Below are positions 43,519 through 55,099 of a stretch of 64,000 bases of DNA, in pieces. Every line of letters starts with the position of its first letter. Position 1 is the stretch's first letter. The stretch spans positions 59,928,184 through 59,992,183 of the forward strand of contig NC_054538.1 in assembly GCF_017654505.1 (NCBI RefSeq), written 5' to 3'. Made by a program: the position numbers and the translations under genes. Source of the DNA: Polyodon spathula (Eukaryota > Chordata > Actinopteri > Acipenseriformes > Polyodontidae). Under the pieces are notes generated by a model, which saw only the letters and a list, made by a program, of their open reading frames with translations, was not told where the DNA came from and made no database searches.

Positions 43519-44941
43519 AAAGTATTCAGACCCCTGACCAATTGACCAATTTACTGATATTACTGAATGGTACATTGAAATTTCGTTCTGTTTGATATTT
43601 TATTTTTAAACACTGAAACTTAGAATCAATTATTGTAAGGTGACATTGGTTTTATGTTGTGAAATACTTTTAAGAAAAATAAATCTGAAATATCTTGCTT
43701 GCATAAGTATTCAACCCCTGTGCTGTGGAAGCACCCAGTTTGCACCGATGAAAGAAATTGCCCAAATGAGGACACAATTACCTTACCATTGGCCTCCACC
43801 TGTGAACCATTAAAGTTGCTGTCACATTTTCTGGATAAAAACCCCACTGTTGAAGGATCATTGGTAAGGCTGTGAATCTGAAGGAAAATGAGGACGAAAG
43901 AACATTCTACAGAAGTTAGAGATAAAGTAATACAAATGCATAGATTAGGGAAAGGGTACAAATTAATATCCAAGTTTTTATCCCAGTGAGCACAGTTGGA
44001 TCAATAATTAAGAAGTGGAAGCTGCATCACACCACCCAGGCACTGCCAAGAAAAGGCCGTCCCTCAAAACTCAGCACAAAAACAAGAAGGAGACTTGTGA
44101 GAGAAGCCACAGAGAGGCCAACAATCACTTTGAAGGAGCTACAGAGTTCAGTGGCTGGGAGTGGAGTAATGGTGCACCAGTCAACCATATCAAGAGCTCT
44201 GCATAACACTGGCCTGTATGGGAGGGTGGCAAGAAAGAAGCCGTTACTCAAAAAGTACCATCTGAAAGCACATCTGGTGTTTGCCAGAAAGCATGAGATG
44301 TGGGAAAAGATTTTGTGGTCAGATGAGACCAAGATAGAGCTTTTTGGCCAAAACTCAAAGCGCTATGTGTGGCGCAAACCTAAAACTTCTGCTAAAAAAC
44401 TGAAGCTTGGGAGGAAATTCACCTTTCAGCAGGACAATAATCCCAAACACAAGGCCAAAGCAACATTGGAATGGCTCAAGAACAAAAAGGTGAATGTCCT
44501 ACAGTGGCCCAGTCAAAGTCCTGATCTCAATCCCATTGAGAATCTGTGGCACTATTTGAAAATTGCGGTCCACAAGCGTTGTCCAACCAACCTGAACAAC
44601 CTGGAGCAAATCTGCCAAGAAGAATGGGCCAAAATCAGTCCGACACTGTGTGCAAAGCTGGTACATACTTACCCCAAAAGACTTAAAACTGTTATTGCAG
44701 CGAAAGGTGGCTCTACGAAATATTCATGTGTGGGGGTTGAATACTTATGCAAGCAAGATATTTCAGTTTTTTATTTTTCTTAAAAATATTTCCCAACATA
44801 AAACCAATGTCACCTTACAATAATTGATTTTGAGTTAAAGTGATTTAAAATAAAATATCGAACAGAACGAAATTTCAATGTACCATTTGTAATTCAGTAA
44901 TATGAGAATTGATCAGGGGTCTGAATACTTTTGCAAGCCAC
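43516..44941 (+). mobile_element. Tc1-like DNA transposon with long terminal inverted repeats
   Basis: The left end GCAAAAGTATTCAGACCCCT (43516 on) pairs with the right end near 44941. The inverted repeats extend about 210 bp to the inner gcataagtattcaacccc (43701 on) and its complement near 44727-44752. The left tip is lost into the AT microsatellite, while the right shows GTGGCTTGCAAAAG. Between them is a transposase frame with an internal deletion. Confidence 0.85.
43887..44783 (+). pseudogene. Tc1 transposase with internal in-frame deletion
   Basis: The start ATG at 43887 gives MRTKEHSTEVRDKVIQMHRL and GKGYKLISKFLSQ, then a frameshift near 43983 moves to the long open frame (43986-44783). 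This carries the second helix-turn-helix (STVGSIIKKWK), the hinge PRKGRPSKLS, the first catalytic Asp (WSDETK, codon 44322-44324), the second (QQDN, codon 44433-44435) and the Glu (PIENLW, codon 44538-44540) with 34 residues between the last two, the DD34E spacing. About 55-60 residues expected between YVWRKP and KLGRKF (VKHGG...WGCF region) are missing without loss of frame. Confidence 0.85.
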
Positions 44942-44946
44942 TTTCA

Positions 44947-45016
44947 TAATATATATATAATATATATATATATATTATATATATATATATTATATTATAT
45001 ATATATATATATATAT
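44947..45016. repeat. AT-rich microsatellite
   Basis: Imperfect AT repeats next to the right end of the Tc1 element. Confidence 0.9.
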
Positions 45017-46026
45017 TAGTGCTATTTGAATTCATATCAGACAGATAGCCAGACCACTGATATTTATCTATACAATTATTCTACAACAAATGTCTTTATC
45101 TGCATGATTGTCTAGTTACAGCGAACCAGACAGTGTCAAAGGGTTGCTTATTGAGGTAGCTGACAAGTTCTTTCAATGCAGTGAAACACAACCTTTTTGG
45201 TACTTATCTGTTAAAAACTGTTAATTTACGATGGGGGTTAAATTTGTGCCTTCTGACAATAATAAAGAGGCAGAGTGAAATACAATAAGTACAACCCTTG
45301 AGTAGTCCGAGACCATTGATTTGCTTACATGTCCACAACAATTCTGATCAGAATTTTTTTCAAGTATTTCAGACTTTTTGAAGAAAAAAAAACTATATGC
45401 GCACAGGAAGCAACATTTATTTTGGCAGTTAGATCATTGTAATTAATGCTTTTTTAAGGCTGTTAGCAGCCATACCATGATGCCTTGACCCTCTTAAAAA
45501 CTTTAGTGTGATTCATGTTTTTTTAAAGCAGGTAAAAATGAAATGCAGATCGATTCATATGGCCACCACCATGTGCATCCCATTTGCTTGCTCTAGTTTA
45601 AAGTGATGGTAAGCACATATCATTACTATAGATGGGCGCATGTGTGGGATACTGCTTGAAGTATGCACATGAAACTCTGTGTTGTGATTTGGTGCACTGC
45701 ACAACTCATGTCAATGGGTAGAGATTTTAGTGCAGGGACATTGCCCAAAATATAGCACTGTTACTAGCTTAAATTGTGGTTCCAAGATCCTTTTCCTTGC
45801 ATATGCTCTACAGTACATGTGCTCCTTTGACTGATCACTTTAGATGTCCCTTGACAACCTCTGGGCTTTGCAGCAAAATTTAGATGGGTGGTAATTGGTG
45901 ACAAAGGCCTTATGTGTTCCACTTGACATTCACAACCTTTAGAAATTAATCCTGCCTAGATGCTTACTCCAAGGGACATAAAGACATTTAAAGCAACCAA
46001 GCAAAAACATGTTTAAAAACAACTTC

Positions 46027-46063
<37 letters not shown>

Positions 46064-46630
46064 TGTGGAAACACACAGTGCACTGCAAAAAGATGGTTGA
46101 TTGAGTGTTTTTAGTCTTCTCTTGCTAAATATTATAAACATCTACCATAACGGAACAGTGATGCATAATTGCCAACATTTGGAAACTGTTTAGCGGGATG
46201 TGAAACAGTTCAACACTACACAACCAGCATGACGGTAAACAGAGACACAATGAAGCGTTCTTACCTTTGTATACCAGCAAGTTAGTGATCAGCAGATGTG
46301 TCAGCCGCACTAAGAGCACAGCATGTGGTTTTCACTAATTCTACTGTGCAGAATAAATTTATTTTTTTCTATGTGTAAATATCAGTACTTTCAGGACGCG
46401 AGACATTTACTAGGGAATCGGGTCTGTTGGCATGTATGGTGTTGATCCAGCAGCAAGGATAGTCTGAATAAGTTTGAAGAGCTATATGAGACAGGTGGAA
46501 ATAAACAAACAGCACAATCACCTGAAAGCAACAGAGATAAAGATAAAAACACAGCACAGACTGAGAACAGCCCAGAGCACACAAACACAGACACAGCATT
46601 TATAACTGGAGACAAAACACCCAGGGATGA
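45017..46630. other. Stretch without recognised genes
   Basis: AT-rich DNA with a 30-base A-run at 46031-46060. Frames on the minus strand (46369-46642) are Leu/Cys/Val-rich with no known motif. Nothing else recognised. Confidence 0.45.
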
Positions 46631-46639
46631 GAATAAAAA

Positions 46640-47340
46640 CAAACAAAACAGTTGGGCTTTATTGAATTTAAAAAATATATAGCAAACAAACTAACAGCTT
46701 TAGCTGGATTGGAACATCTAAGAAATTACAAGCAAAAAATGAGACAAACTCACAAAGCTGAAGTCCCAAATCGCTGAGATGGTGATGGAGAATGAATCAT
46801 TGAGAGCAGAGCTAGAGAGGAGATGCAGAGGCACGCCCATCACTATCTCAGCAGCTTGGACAGAAAGCTGAGGGAGGTTCAAGAGGACATGACCACTGAA
46901 TCAGATTGAGGGAGACAGCAGAGCACATTCAAGAACCACCCCCCCCCACCCCCCCCGACACGCACACACAGCACAACCCAGAGAACCCCAGCCAGAAAAT
47001 AAGTAGCAGACTATACAGCCTAAGAGTAAGTAAGAAAAACAAAATAGTACACAACCAATCACACACACCCCCCTCCTTTAAAGCCCTACTGTCAAGAAAG
47101 AAACAGGCAGTCCCCCTTGACGTGCTACTATCAATGGACTCCTGGATGGAAAATGACTGTTCCCAGGAATGGCGGCAATGAAAATAACAGGTAATATCAT
47201 CCCTGAACTTCAGCAACCCTGCTCACATTGTGATCTACATGGGCACTAATGAACTGTGGTCGGTGAGTAAACTCCTGGTGGTCCACAAACAACTCTCAAA
47301 ACTTGGTTATGCAGTTCTTACAATAACACATTTGAATGCA
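46640..47340 (+). pseudogene. LINE ORF1-like remnant (coiled coil plus esterase-like motif)
   Basis: A coiled-coil piece reads KLKSQIAEMVMENESLRAEL then ERRCRGTP. Further on a piece reads FSNPAHIVIYMGTNELWSVS, which resembles the xVxHxGTND block of the esterase-like domain in L2/CR1-type ORF1 proteins. The reading frame is broken between them. A Pro/Lys-rich zone with C-runs (46937-46960) separates the two. Confidence 0.5.
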
Positions 47341-47599
47341 ATCACACATTGTGCTAAGCAACACAACAAACAGCTTTAACCACGTGATGTATAATTCTAA
47401 CATATGAATGCAGTCTGCATTTTCCCCCTGTATCTAATTAATTTTATTACGGGTGTGTTTATAAATGATTACATTTTACAGCTCCCTTTGATGCAATACC
47501 AAGCATCATCATCATAACTGAAACAGCTATCTAATGTGGCTGTGACATAAAATGCTCAGCGAATACCTACCTAAGGCAGGCATATCCAAAAAGTATTGG

Positions 47600-48325
47600 T
47601 TGGTGGTCATCTTCGAATTGAAAGGGAACCTTGTATCATGTATTTACAACCAGTAAATGTAAATTTTTAACATATTTGGTATTGTGCAAACAATGAACAC
47701 ATCTTCAACGCCAAAAGTTACCATGTACTGTCTTAGTAAGGCAGTTATCATTAGACTGAACTGATGTATACACAGACTCGACTAACGCATCCTTAATATT
47801 CCTGACACGTCTAAAACAAAATCTAAGTAGAGAGGTAACGAAAGGTCGAAGTTTAGGATCACATTCCAATAACCTCTAATGTTTAGAGATTTTTCTTTTA
47901 ATGTCATTGGAGATATAATTATACTCAGTGACAAAAGTTAATCTTTCGTCTGCAGTCGAATGGTTAATCTTTGTAGTTTCTATAAGCTCGCTACGTTCTT
48001 TCATTTCAGTTGTACTAAAAGCAGTATCAGTTATGTTATAATCATAATCACTAGATGGAAAGCGAGCCTACTTGTCTTTAGCATCATTTTAAAGTCAGAC
48101 ATATAGCTACATATTCCTTCTAGCTGTACAAATTGACCATATGGTATATTTTTGAACACATGTTTTGGATGATAACTATCTGCACTCAATATTGTATTCC
48201 TATGTGGTGGTTTACGAAAAATCTGATGCATAATATTAGTGGTCAAAGAGAAAACAAGAAGAGATTTTTTGAGTGTGCCATCAACCTTGTCTCTACGAGC
48301 ATCATCAAGCAAAGTATACATGGTT
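47600..48325 (-). pseudogene. Penelope-like retroelement remnant
   Basis: The minus strand reads IFRKPPHRNTILSADSYHPK and HVFKNIPYGQFVQLEGICS, matching the end of the RT region of Penelope-like elements (the usual form has KPTDRNT and GQ..R.+R.CS). After a break it continues with the linker part: LTFVTEYNYISNDIKRKISK, then LECDPKLRPF and RNIKDALVESVYTS. Stops and frameshifts are present and no GIY-YIG endonuclease was found. The family is inferred from these blocks. Confidence 0.6.
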
Positions 48326-48393
48326 TATATGTCACTGCTGTATATATATTAAGGGTGGGCATCGATATGAAAATTGCATATTGATATCGTGCA

Positions 48394-49210
48394 CAGTGCC
48401 TATAGAAAGTCTACACCACCTTTCAAAATGTTCACCTTTTGTTGCCTTATAGTCTGGAATTAAAATGCATTAAAATATATATATTTTTTCATTTAGTTAC
48501 ACATCCTATCTCACAACTTCCAAGTGAAAAAAATATATATTCTAAAAATGTGTAGAAAATTAATTAAAAATAAAAACTGAAATACCTTGGTTGGATAACT
48601 GTCCACCCCCCTTGTAATAGCAATCCTAAATTAGCTCAGGTGTAACCAATCACCTTCAAAATCACACACCAAGTTAAGCGGCCTCCACCTGTGTTAAATT
48701 GTAGTGATTCACATGATTTCATGATAAATTCAGCAGTTCCTGTAGGTTCCCTCTGCTGTTTCAAAGCATTTCAAAGCACAGACTCAACCATAAGCACCAA
48801 AGCGCTTTAAAAAAAACTCTGGGACAAAGTTGTTGAAAGGCACATATCAGGGGATGGGTATAAAAAAATATCAAAGGGCTTGAATATCCCTTGGAGCACG
48901 GTCAAGAGATTATTAAGAAGTGGAAGGTGTATGGCACCACCAAGACTCTGCCTAGATCAGGCTGTCCCTCCAAATTGGATGACTGAGCAAGATGGAGACT
49001 GATCAGAGAGGCTACCAAGAGGCCAATGGCAACTTTGCAAGATCTACAGGCTTTTATGGCCAAGACTGGTCAAAGTGTGCATGTGACAACAATATTCCAA
49101 GCACTCCACAAATCTGGCCTGTATGGTAGGGTGACAAGAAGGAAGCCAATACTCAAGAAAGCCCACCTTGAATCCCATTTGAAGTATGCAAAAAAACACC
49201 TCAGGCGATC
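48394..49210 (+). mobile_element. Truncated Tc1-like element
   Basis: The left end CAGTGCCTATAGAAAGTCTA starts at 48394 next to sequence ending in GCA. A transposase N-terminal half follows in several frames (RLLRSGRCMAPPRLCLDQA in one, and MATLQDLQAFMAKTGQSVHV then TTIFQALHKSGLYGRVTRRK in the 49026 frame). Sequence matching the family ends near KKHLRRSS (about 49210); the catalytic part and right repeat are missing. Confidence 0.72.
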
Positions 49211-49292
49211 ATCAACATGTTTCTCGCTGAAACCAATATGTAAAATAGGACCTTGTATAACAGCAAAAAAAGGGAAAACTGTTGTGGTCTAA
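49026..49292 (+). pseudogene. Tc1-like transposase N-terminal fragment
   Basis: The 88-residue frame has the VHVTTIFQALHKSGLYGRVT segment and RRKPILKKAHLESHLKYAKK, which lies just before the first catalytic Asp in Tc1. The last 25 or so residues are unrelated to the family, so the true fragment ends near 49210. Confidence 0.75.
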
Positions 49293-49299
49293 CACTATC

Positions 49300-50624
49300 G
49301 AAGAGAAAATGTGTCTGTAAAATATTCACCAGTGACAAGCTCTGGATTTTGTACAAGAAAACTTCATTTTGTGTATACAAAGAAAGATACACAGACAGTG
49401 TAAAATTCTTCACTTGATTACACTCTGTGTTTCAAAACCATCTGGATTTTGTTGTCGTCTTTGTTGGATAAGAAATAAATATATTTGATGTAGCATTTCA
49501 ATGAGCACCTAGGGTGAATTGCCTTTGTTTTCTGATAGAACATCTGTTATTTTTGGAATAGGACATAATATCTAGTAATGCTGAAACTGAATGATAGATT
49601 TCCTTATATAACTGAGGACAAGCAGTACAATACTTGCAAAAGCTACAAATTAAGCTTGGGCTAATCTGGCGGTTTGTTTTCAATATTTAACAGGATAATA
49701 CATTTTTTATTTTTTTATTTTTAAACACACCATACAGCCACATTAATGCATGGGCTGCGCTATTAAAGGTAATACAAAGAAGATGAATCATCCCTCCAGT
49801 AAGGACAAATACCACTGTTAATAATGATAATTACTGTCCTAACTGTTGTACTGTTTGCACCCGAGCAAAGTTTATCCTTACACAGTTGCTGTAGGTAAAT
49901 AGTTTTTTATTTTGATTATTCAGTTTTATAACATCCTGAAAATATACTGCAAGTTTTACAGATACTGATTAGCACTAATCTTAGACTATCTAACGTTACT
50001 AGGTAAGGGTGTCCAAAACGTGCAAATCAATGTCTGAAACCAGACGATACTGGATTTCCTCAGCTATAATGATACTATTCAGCAGTTTTAAAAAAAAACA
50101 AGAATTTGTATGTAATATAACTAAAGTAATAGAGCAAGCATTTTGAATATTTATCAACATGGTAAGATTCTGAAATCTGGTACATTTGACAGCCTTCTGG
50201 AAATTTCCACTGTGATGCTATGTATAAAGAAGAGTTAACAGTATTCTATGGAGCAGAGCTTTTGCGATCTAATTTTGTTTCTTTGATTACATGAGGTTAA
50301 ATCAAATATCAAAATTATGTTCATATAGATTTATTTTAAAGTATGTCTCAATCCTAAAATTCTAGGTGTTGCTAAACTTTTGGCCATAGCTATAGGTATG
50401 CTCTTTCCATAGGACATAGATAAGTTTGTTATAATTAGATTATTCGATTATTTTTCTTGACCCATCTGCTCTGGTAGTCCTGGATTCTGAAAGTGATGAT
50501 TGGAGATCTTGAGGCTTTATGAACCAGTCAGCATTTTTTTCAATTTGAGTTAGCATTACTTAACTTTTGTGCTGACATGTTCATTTAAAGATGGCCTTGA
50601 CAGTGCTGAATAGTGTAACAGTAA
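49300..50624. other. Stretch without recognised features
   Basis: AT-rich DNA. The sequence after the Tc1 break has no terminal repeat that I can match. Nothing else recognised. Confidence 0.5.
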
Positions 50625-50636
50625 AAGCAAAGAGCA

Positions 50637-51118
50637 GGGGGCTCCTGAGTACTACATCCAGTGAAGGTGCGCTGAGTGGAGTGCAGGATGCTCCCTATAG
50701 CCTAGAGATCGCAGGTTCGAATCCAGGCTGTCATTGCCGACCATGACCAGGAGTTCCCAGGGGGTGGCGTACAATTAGCAGAGCATTGCCCGGGTAGGGA
50801 GGGCTTAGGTGGGCAGGGCAATCTACGGTTCACGTTCTGATAGGGCGCCTGCAGGTCTGCAGTGGAGCCATTCAGATCTGTGTTGTCCTCCAGCACTATG
50901 GTTCTGATGGCTTCACTGTGGATCTGCAGTGTGAAAAAAAGACGACTAGGCAGGGAAACGTTTTAGAGGACGAGTGTGTCAGCCGCCATTCCCCGAGCCG
51001 CTGAGGGGTTGCAGCGGTGGAGCAGGATTAATAATAACACAATTGGCAATTCTAAATTGGGGAGAAAAATGGGGTAAAAATCATTGGCTATGACTAAATT
51101 AAAAACAAACAAAAAAAA
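50637..51118 (+). mobile_element. tRNA-derived SINE (copy 2)
   Basis: Same family as 17346-17762. The head starts GGGGCTCCTGAGTACTACAT. The B box GGTTCGAATCC lies at 50714-50724 and a cytidine-rich body follows. The tail includes AAATTGGGGAGAAAAATGGG and ends in A-rich sequence. A 12-bp near-direct repeat flanks it: AAGCAAAGAGCA (50625-50636) and AAGCAGAGAGCA (51119-51130). Confidence 0.85.
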
Positions 51119-51130
51119 AAGCAGAGAGCA

Positions 51131-51958
51131 ATAACTAACAGAAAGGGCCCAGTTAAAATACTAATCTTTTCTACCAAAGGAATTATTTTACGTTCTGTTA
51201 CTTTAAGACCCCTGAGGATTACAAATGCATTTTATAAATCCAAACTTTTAAGATAACAGCAGTGTCTGAAAACAGAGGCATTTAAAAAAAAATAAATCCC
51301 TACCCTACAGGCTTAAGTATTATTTGTTTTTTAATCTTTGGAGGAATCTGAAATCACCCAATCATAAAATGTAAATAAAAATATAGCTTTTTTTCCATGT
51401 TCTGAGTGTCAGATTTTGCTGCATGACCTCCTTCTCCATTTCTGGCCAAAGTTATGAGTTCCCACAGAGGTCAAGGCCAAATATCGCATTTTATTTTAAA
51501 TACTTATGGGTGTGCCGAGTAACGAGTATAAAAGACTCTCTGTAACTAGTATAAAAAACAATCATTAGTCGACAGTCACACATCCCCACAAGATATTTAC
51601 AAAGAACAAACACAAAATACCAAACAATAATAAAAATCAGACTTCGTCGTCATATTTATAAATACAAAAAATAAGTCATAATGCCAAAACAAATACACAC
51701 AAATACAAACTAATACAAATGATACACAGGGATGAAGGGGGTACCCCTTTCTAAAATACACAATGCAAAATAAAAACAAAACAATACGTTTGATGGCAGG
51801 GCTTTTGCCCCGCTGCCTTTACATGTATAGGGCTCCTGGCCCTGTTACACATGTATACACTGAAATACACTGCACTGCACTGTACTACATAAAGAAGTTT
51901 TATGTGGTGCAAAAATACAAAAGCAATAGACAAAAGAATGTATTTTTTTTACAATGAA

Positions 51959-52006
<48 letters not shown>

Positions 52007-52243
52007 TATATATATTAGTTTCTCAATAATTTTTAAAAAGCAGATCTATATATAAAATTTTTACAAAATTTTCATATTATATGTGCACAATATTGCAGAG
52101 CACTGAAAAGAGTCAATGGACAATTAATACTTGTAATATAGTATAGCAGCACTGAACCAAAAACAAACAAACAAAAAAGTACACACAAGAAAAGGGAAAA
52201 GCAAAAGAAAACAATGGTGGATGCTACAATTCATATGTATTTT

Positions 52244-52316
<73 letters not shown>

Positions 52317-52330
52317 AGCAAAGGGTCTGG
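51131..52330. other. Stretch with microsatellites only
   Basis: Two AT runs (51958-52000 and 52248-52309). A small palindromic patch of repeated CTGCACTGCACTG lies near 51870. No coding fragment recognised. Confidence 0.6.
52248..52309. repeat. (AT)n microsatellite
   Basis: About 62 bp of AT repeats. Confidence 0.95.
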
Positions 52331-52867
52331 TTATAGAGGGTAAATACGTCAGGGCTGAGGTTTTGACAGCACTTTCTACCATCACAAAATGGCAGCGGGG
52401 AAAGAACTACAGGTCACAAAATGGTCACAGCACATTACAAATCTCACAATGCAAGGTGCCCAGGGTGTGGTAGCCACACCTGCACCAGGTTAGACATAAT
52501 CATCCACCTATAAAAGGGCTGGGTCACAGTATGTAAGTGAAAGGAGTACAAGGTGTTTGAGAGAGAGAGAAGGAGAGAAAGTAAGTGCTGATAAGAGTTT
52601 AATTTAACCTAAAAGGGAAAAAAAAGAAGACAAAGTTTCTGTGTATGACTTGGACTGTTTTGACCACCCTTCTGGAGGATTAACCTGGATTGTATGAGAA
52701 CCTGAACTGTGTTTGAACCCTATGTTAAGTATCACCTAAAGCTTTGGATTGTCTAATCAAAATCCAGGCACCGCCCTGGTAAATAAAACTGACAGCCTTG
52801 TGGTTACTGTGGATCTAGAAGAGGAGTGGGAACGGAGTAAACATATACTACAGCTGAGTGTATTTGT

Positions 52868-52871
<4 letters not shown>
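52330..52871 (+). repeat. Possible solo LTR-like unit
   Basis: Promoter-like TATAAAAGGGCTGGGTCACA near 52510 is followed about 270 bp on by GGTAAATAAAACTGA, a poly(A)-like signal near 52781, an arrangement typical of LTRs. The (AT)n runs at both ends prevent finding TG...CA ends or target duplications, and no internal retroviral or gypsy genes are adjacent. Weak call. Confidence 0.25.
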
Positions 52872-52955
<84 letters not shown>

Positions 52956-52990
52956 TATAATATTTAATTTAATAATAATAATAATAATAA
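52872..52990. repeat. (AT)n and (AAT)n microsatellites
   Basis: AT repeats to about 52948, a short AT-rich link, then AAT repeats to 52990. Confidence 0.9.
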
Positions 52991-53535
52991 TTCATTGGAC
53001 TGGAGCAAGAGCTGCATGGAGGAAGAACCACAGGATTTGGAAAAAAGAGAGAAGTGCTTTGTGACTTAAAAAAGTGGACAGAGTTTCCACTTGGTTCATG
53101 GACAGGCTCTCTTGCGTTGGTGAGACTGACCCAATCAGCCTCCAAGGCTGGTAAGAAAACTCTTCACAGCTTGCAGGGATTGCCTATGCTAACAAAGGTC
53201 GACATGGTCGTACTTCTAAAGTGAGTAGAGCTCCGGTTCCCTTGTGGGGAGACTAATGCTGGAAAATAGAAGAGAGTAAAGTGTAAAGTGGGTTAGAGGT
53301 CTTGCTCCGACCCTTGGAGAGTGGAAATCAAATGGCTGGGCTTTGAGGCTGGGTAGAAGCTTTGCTCTCCAGAAAGAAAGACTGGCACAGGTGAAAATGG
53401 AACAAGCTTCTCCCTGAAGAGAGAGGCTAACTATCGAGGACTCAATGAAGCCAGCCTCGAGAGCTCTGTACATGCCCACCCCCCAAAGAGATTTGGAGAC
53501 CTGCAAAGGAGAGTGATCCATCCTTCATTTCCATC

Positions 53536-53790
53536 ATGAACTCTGATGTGACAGATGGCTGTCCATTCTGCTCACTTAGAGAAATTGTGTTTCACTGTGT
53601 TTTGTTCTGCTATTGGAAAAAAAGAAACCCAGTTGTCAGTGGTTGAATTTTCTTAATGGTCAGGCTAAACTGGCCATCATTAAAACAAGCAAGAACAAGT
53701 GTAATAACTCCCATGTCACTGATGCTCTGCTGCTATTTAAGATTTTGATGGTGTCCAAGGAGAAACTGGATTTTAGTTGTATAAAATGAT
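53536..53790 (+). pseudogene. Tx1/L1-like LINE ORF2 C-terminal fragment
   Basis: The frame reads MNSDVTDGCPFCSLREIVFH then CVLFCYW, the zinc-knuckle-like CPFC...E.VFH...C block of Tx1/L1-type ORF2 ends. After a shift it continues NFLNGQAKLAIIKTSKNK and a KLDF-type ending. The RT core is missing. Confidence 0.6.
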
Positions 53791-53799
53791 GACTAATTC

Positions 53800-54130
53800 G
53801 ATGGTGTATTAATGAAGTGATGTGTGCACAACTCAGGACAGGGGCTCAGTGTACCCAGGAGGTTCATTATTGATGGAAAAGAATAAATCATTTTCGTGGC
53901 CACAGACTCAATTAAATGTTTTAACTGAGGGGCCAAAAGGGCAGCATCGATGAAGAGGAAGGAGCTGGTCAGGCTGGGGGTGATCAGGGAGTGTTGGTGG
54001 AGCCGGTGGGGAAACCTGTGCCTACACCCCGGGCTAAAAGAGGGACTGCCATGGCTGAGCTGACCACAGAAACAAAAGGCCATTCTACTGGAAAACCCTC
54101 CTAATCTGGGGGGCAGCTTTACAGCATGAG
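53800..54130 (+). pseudogene. Possible LINE ORF1 zinc-knuckle fragment
   Basis: The frame IIFVATDSIKCFN, a stop, then GAK resembles the ...DxxKCFxCGxxGH zinc knuckle of Tx1-type ORF1, with the second Cys codon turned into a stop. A Gly/Pro-rich run follows (GAGQAGGDQGVLVEPVG). It lies directly after an ORF2 end, so it may be the start of a second copy. Confidence 0.4.
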
Positions 54131-54465
54131 CTTTACAATTAGAAGGCAAACACTAATACATGACTGCAAAGCAAGCTTAATGCTAACAGGGGAGTTTAAC
54201 CAATTGACTTACTAGGCTTTTAACAGTTTGTTAAATGAATGTTTTTTATTATGTAGATCCACAAAAAATGATGATTGGTCATTAACAATATATTTGGATA
54301 CCGCCTGCCTTCTGAAACTTGTTTTCATTATGTAGAAAGAGAGTAGTGAATGATTGACATTATTTAAAATATATTGCTGAAACCCAGGTTTTCTAGAGGC
54401 ATTACTAAATAGATCTTCAGGAGTGTTTTTTCGGTTATTATCGTTTAAAACCAAAAAAACCAAAA

Positions 54466-54468
<3 letters not shown>

Positions 54469-54556
<88 letters not shown>
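54469..54556. repeat. (AT)n/(AC)n microsatellite
   Basis: AT repeats to about 54528 followed by AC repeats to 54556. Confidence 0.95.
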
Positions 54557-55099
54557 TTCACTGTGTGTTCACCAATAAACCATGGCTTCTTTTATTTCTA
54601 AAAAAGACTAGACGCTATGTTTGTTTCTGCACCCAACCACCACCTTGGCCTGTCTGTTCACATAGGCTCATTGCAATGAAGTAGCTGTTTTTTAACAATT
54701 GTAATTATTTGTACTTATTGCCTGATTATTATCATGAAGATGATACCACTATTTGCCGTGCCAGAACTATAGCGAATCTGGTATTATTTTCAGTCATTTA
54801 AATCTGATTCCCTTTTGAACTCTTTGTTACAGACATGTACCAGTTATGTACCATGCTAGTTTAATGTTATTCTGTTGGCTGCATCAATACTGCATCATTG
54901 AGTACCAGCTAAGGAAAAAAAAAAAGATTTAGAGGTAAATTAAATGCAGATAGACAGCAGCTTATAAAATGCTATCACCATTAAATGATTATTTTTGGTG
55001 TACGAAGGACAATGAGGACAATAAACAGTATAGGAAGTCTTGCACAGATCACTAATGAGATGAGGCAATACAAGCGCCATATCCTTGGTATGTGAATGC

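Noticed and set aside
46929..47216. Minus-strand Cys/Gly-rich frame
   Set aside because: It reads through C-runs opposite a LINE ORF1-like remnant and has no motif.
50700..50780. Functional tRNA gene
   Set aside because: Only the B box and a loose A-box region fit; it is the head of a SINE with body, tail and target duplication.
52330..52871. Endogenous retrovirus
   Set aside because: Only LTR-like signals are present; no gag, pol or env reading frame is next to it.
52124..53064. Open frames rich in alternating Ile/Tyr or Tyr/Ile
   Set aside because: They are translations of (AT)n microsatellites, not proteins.
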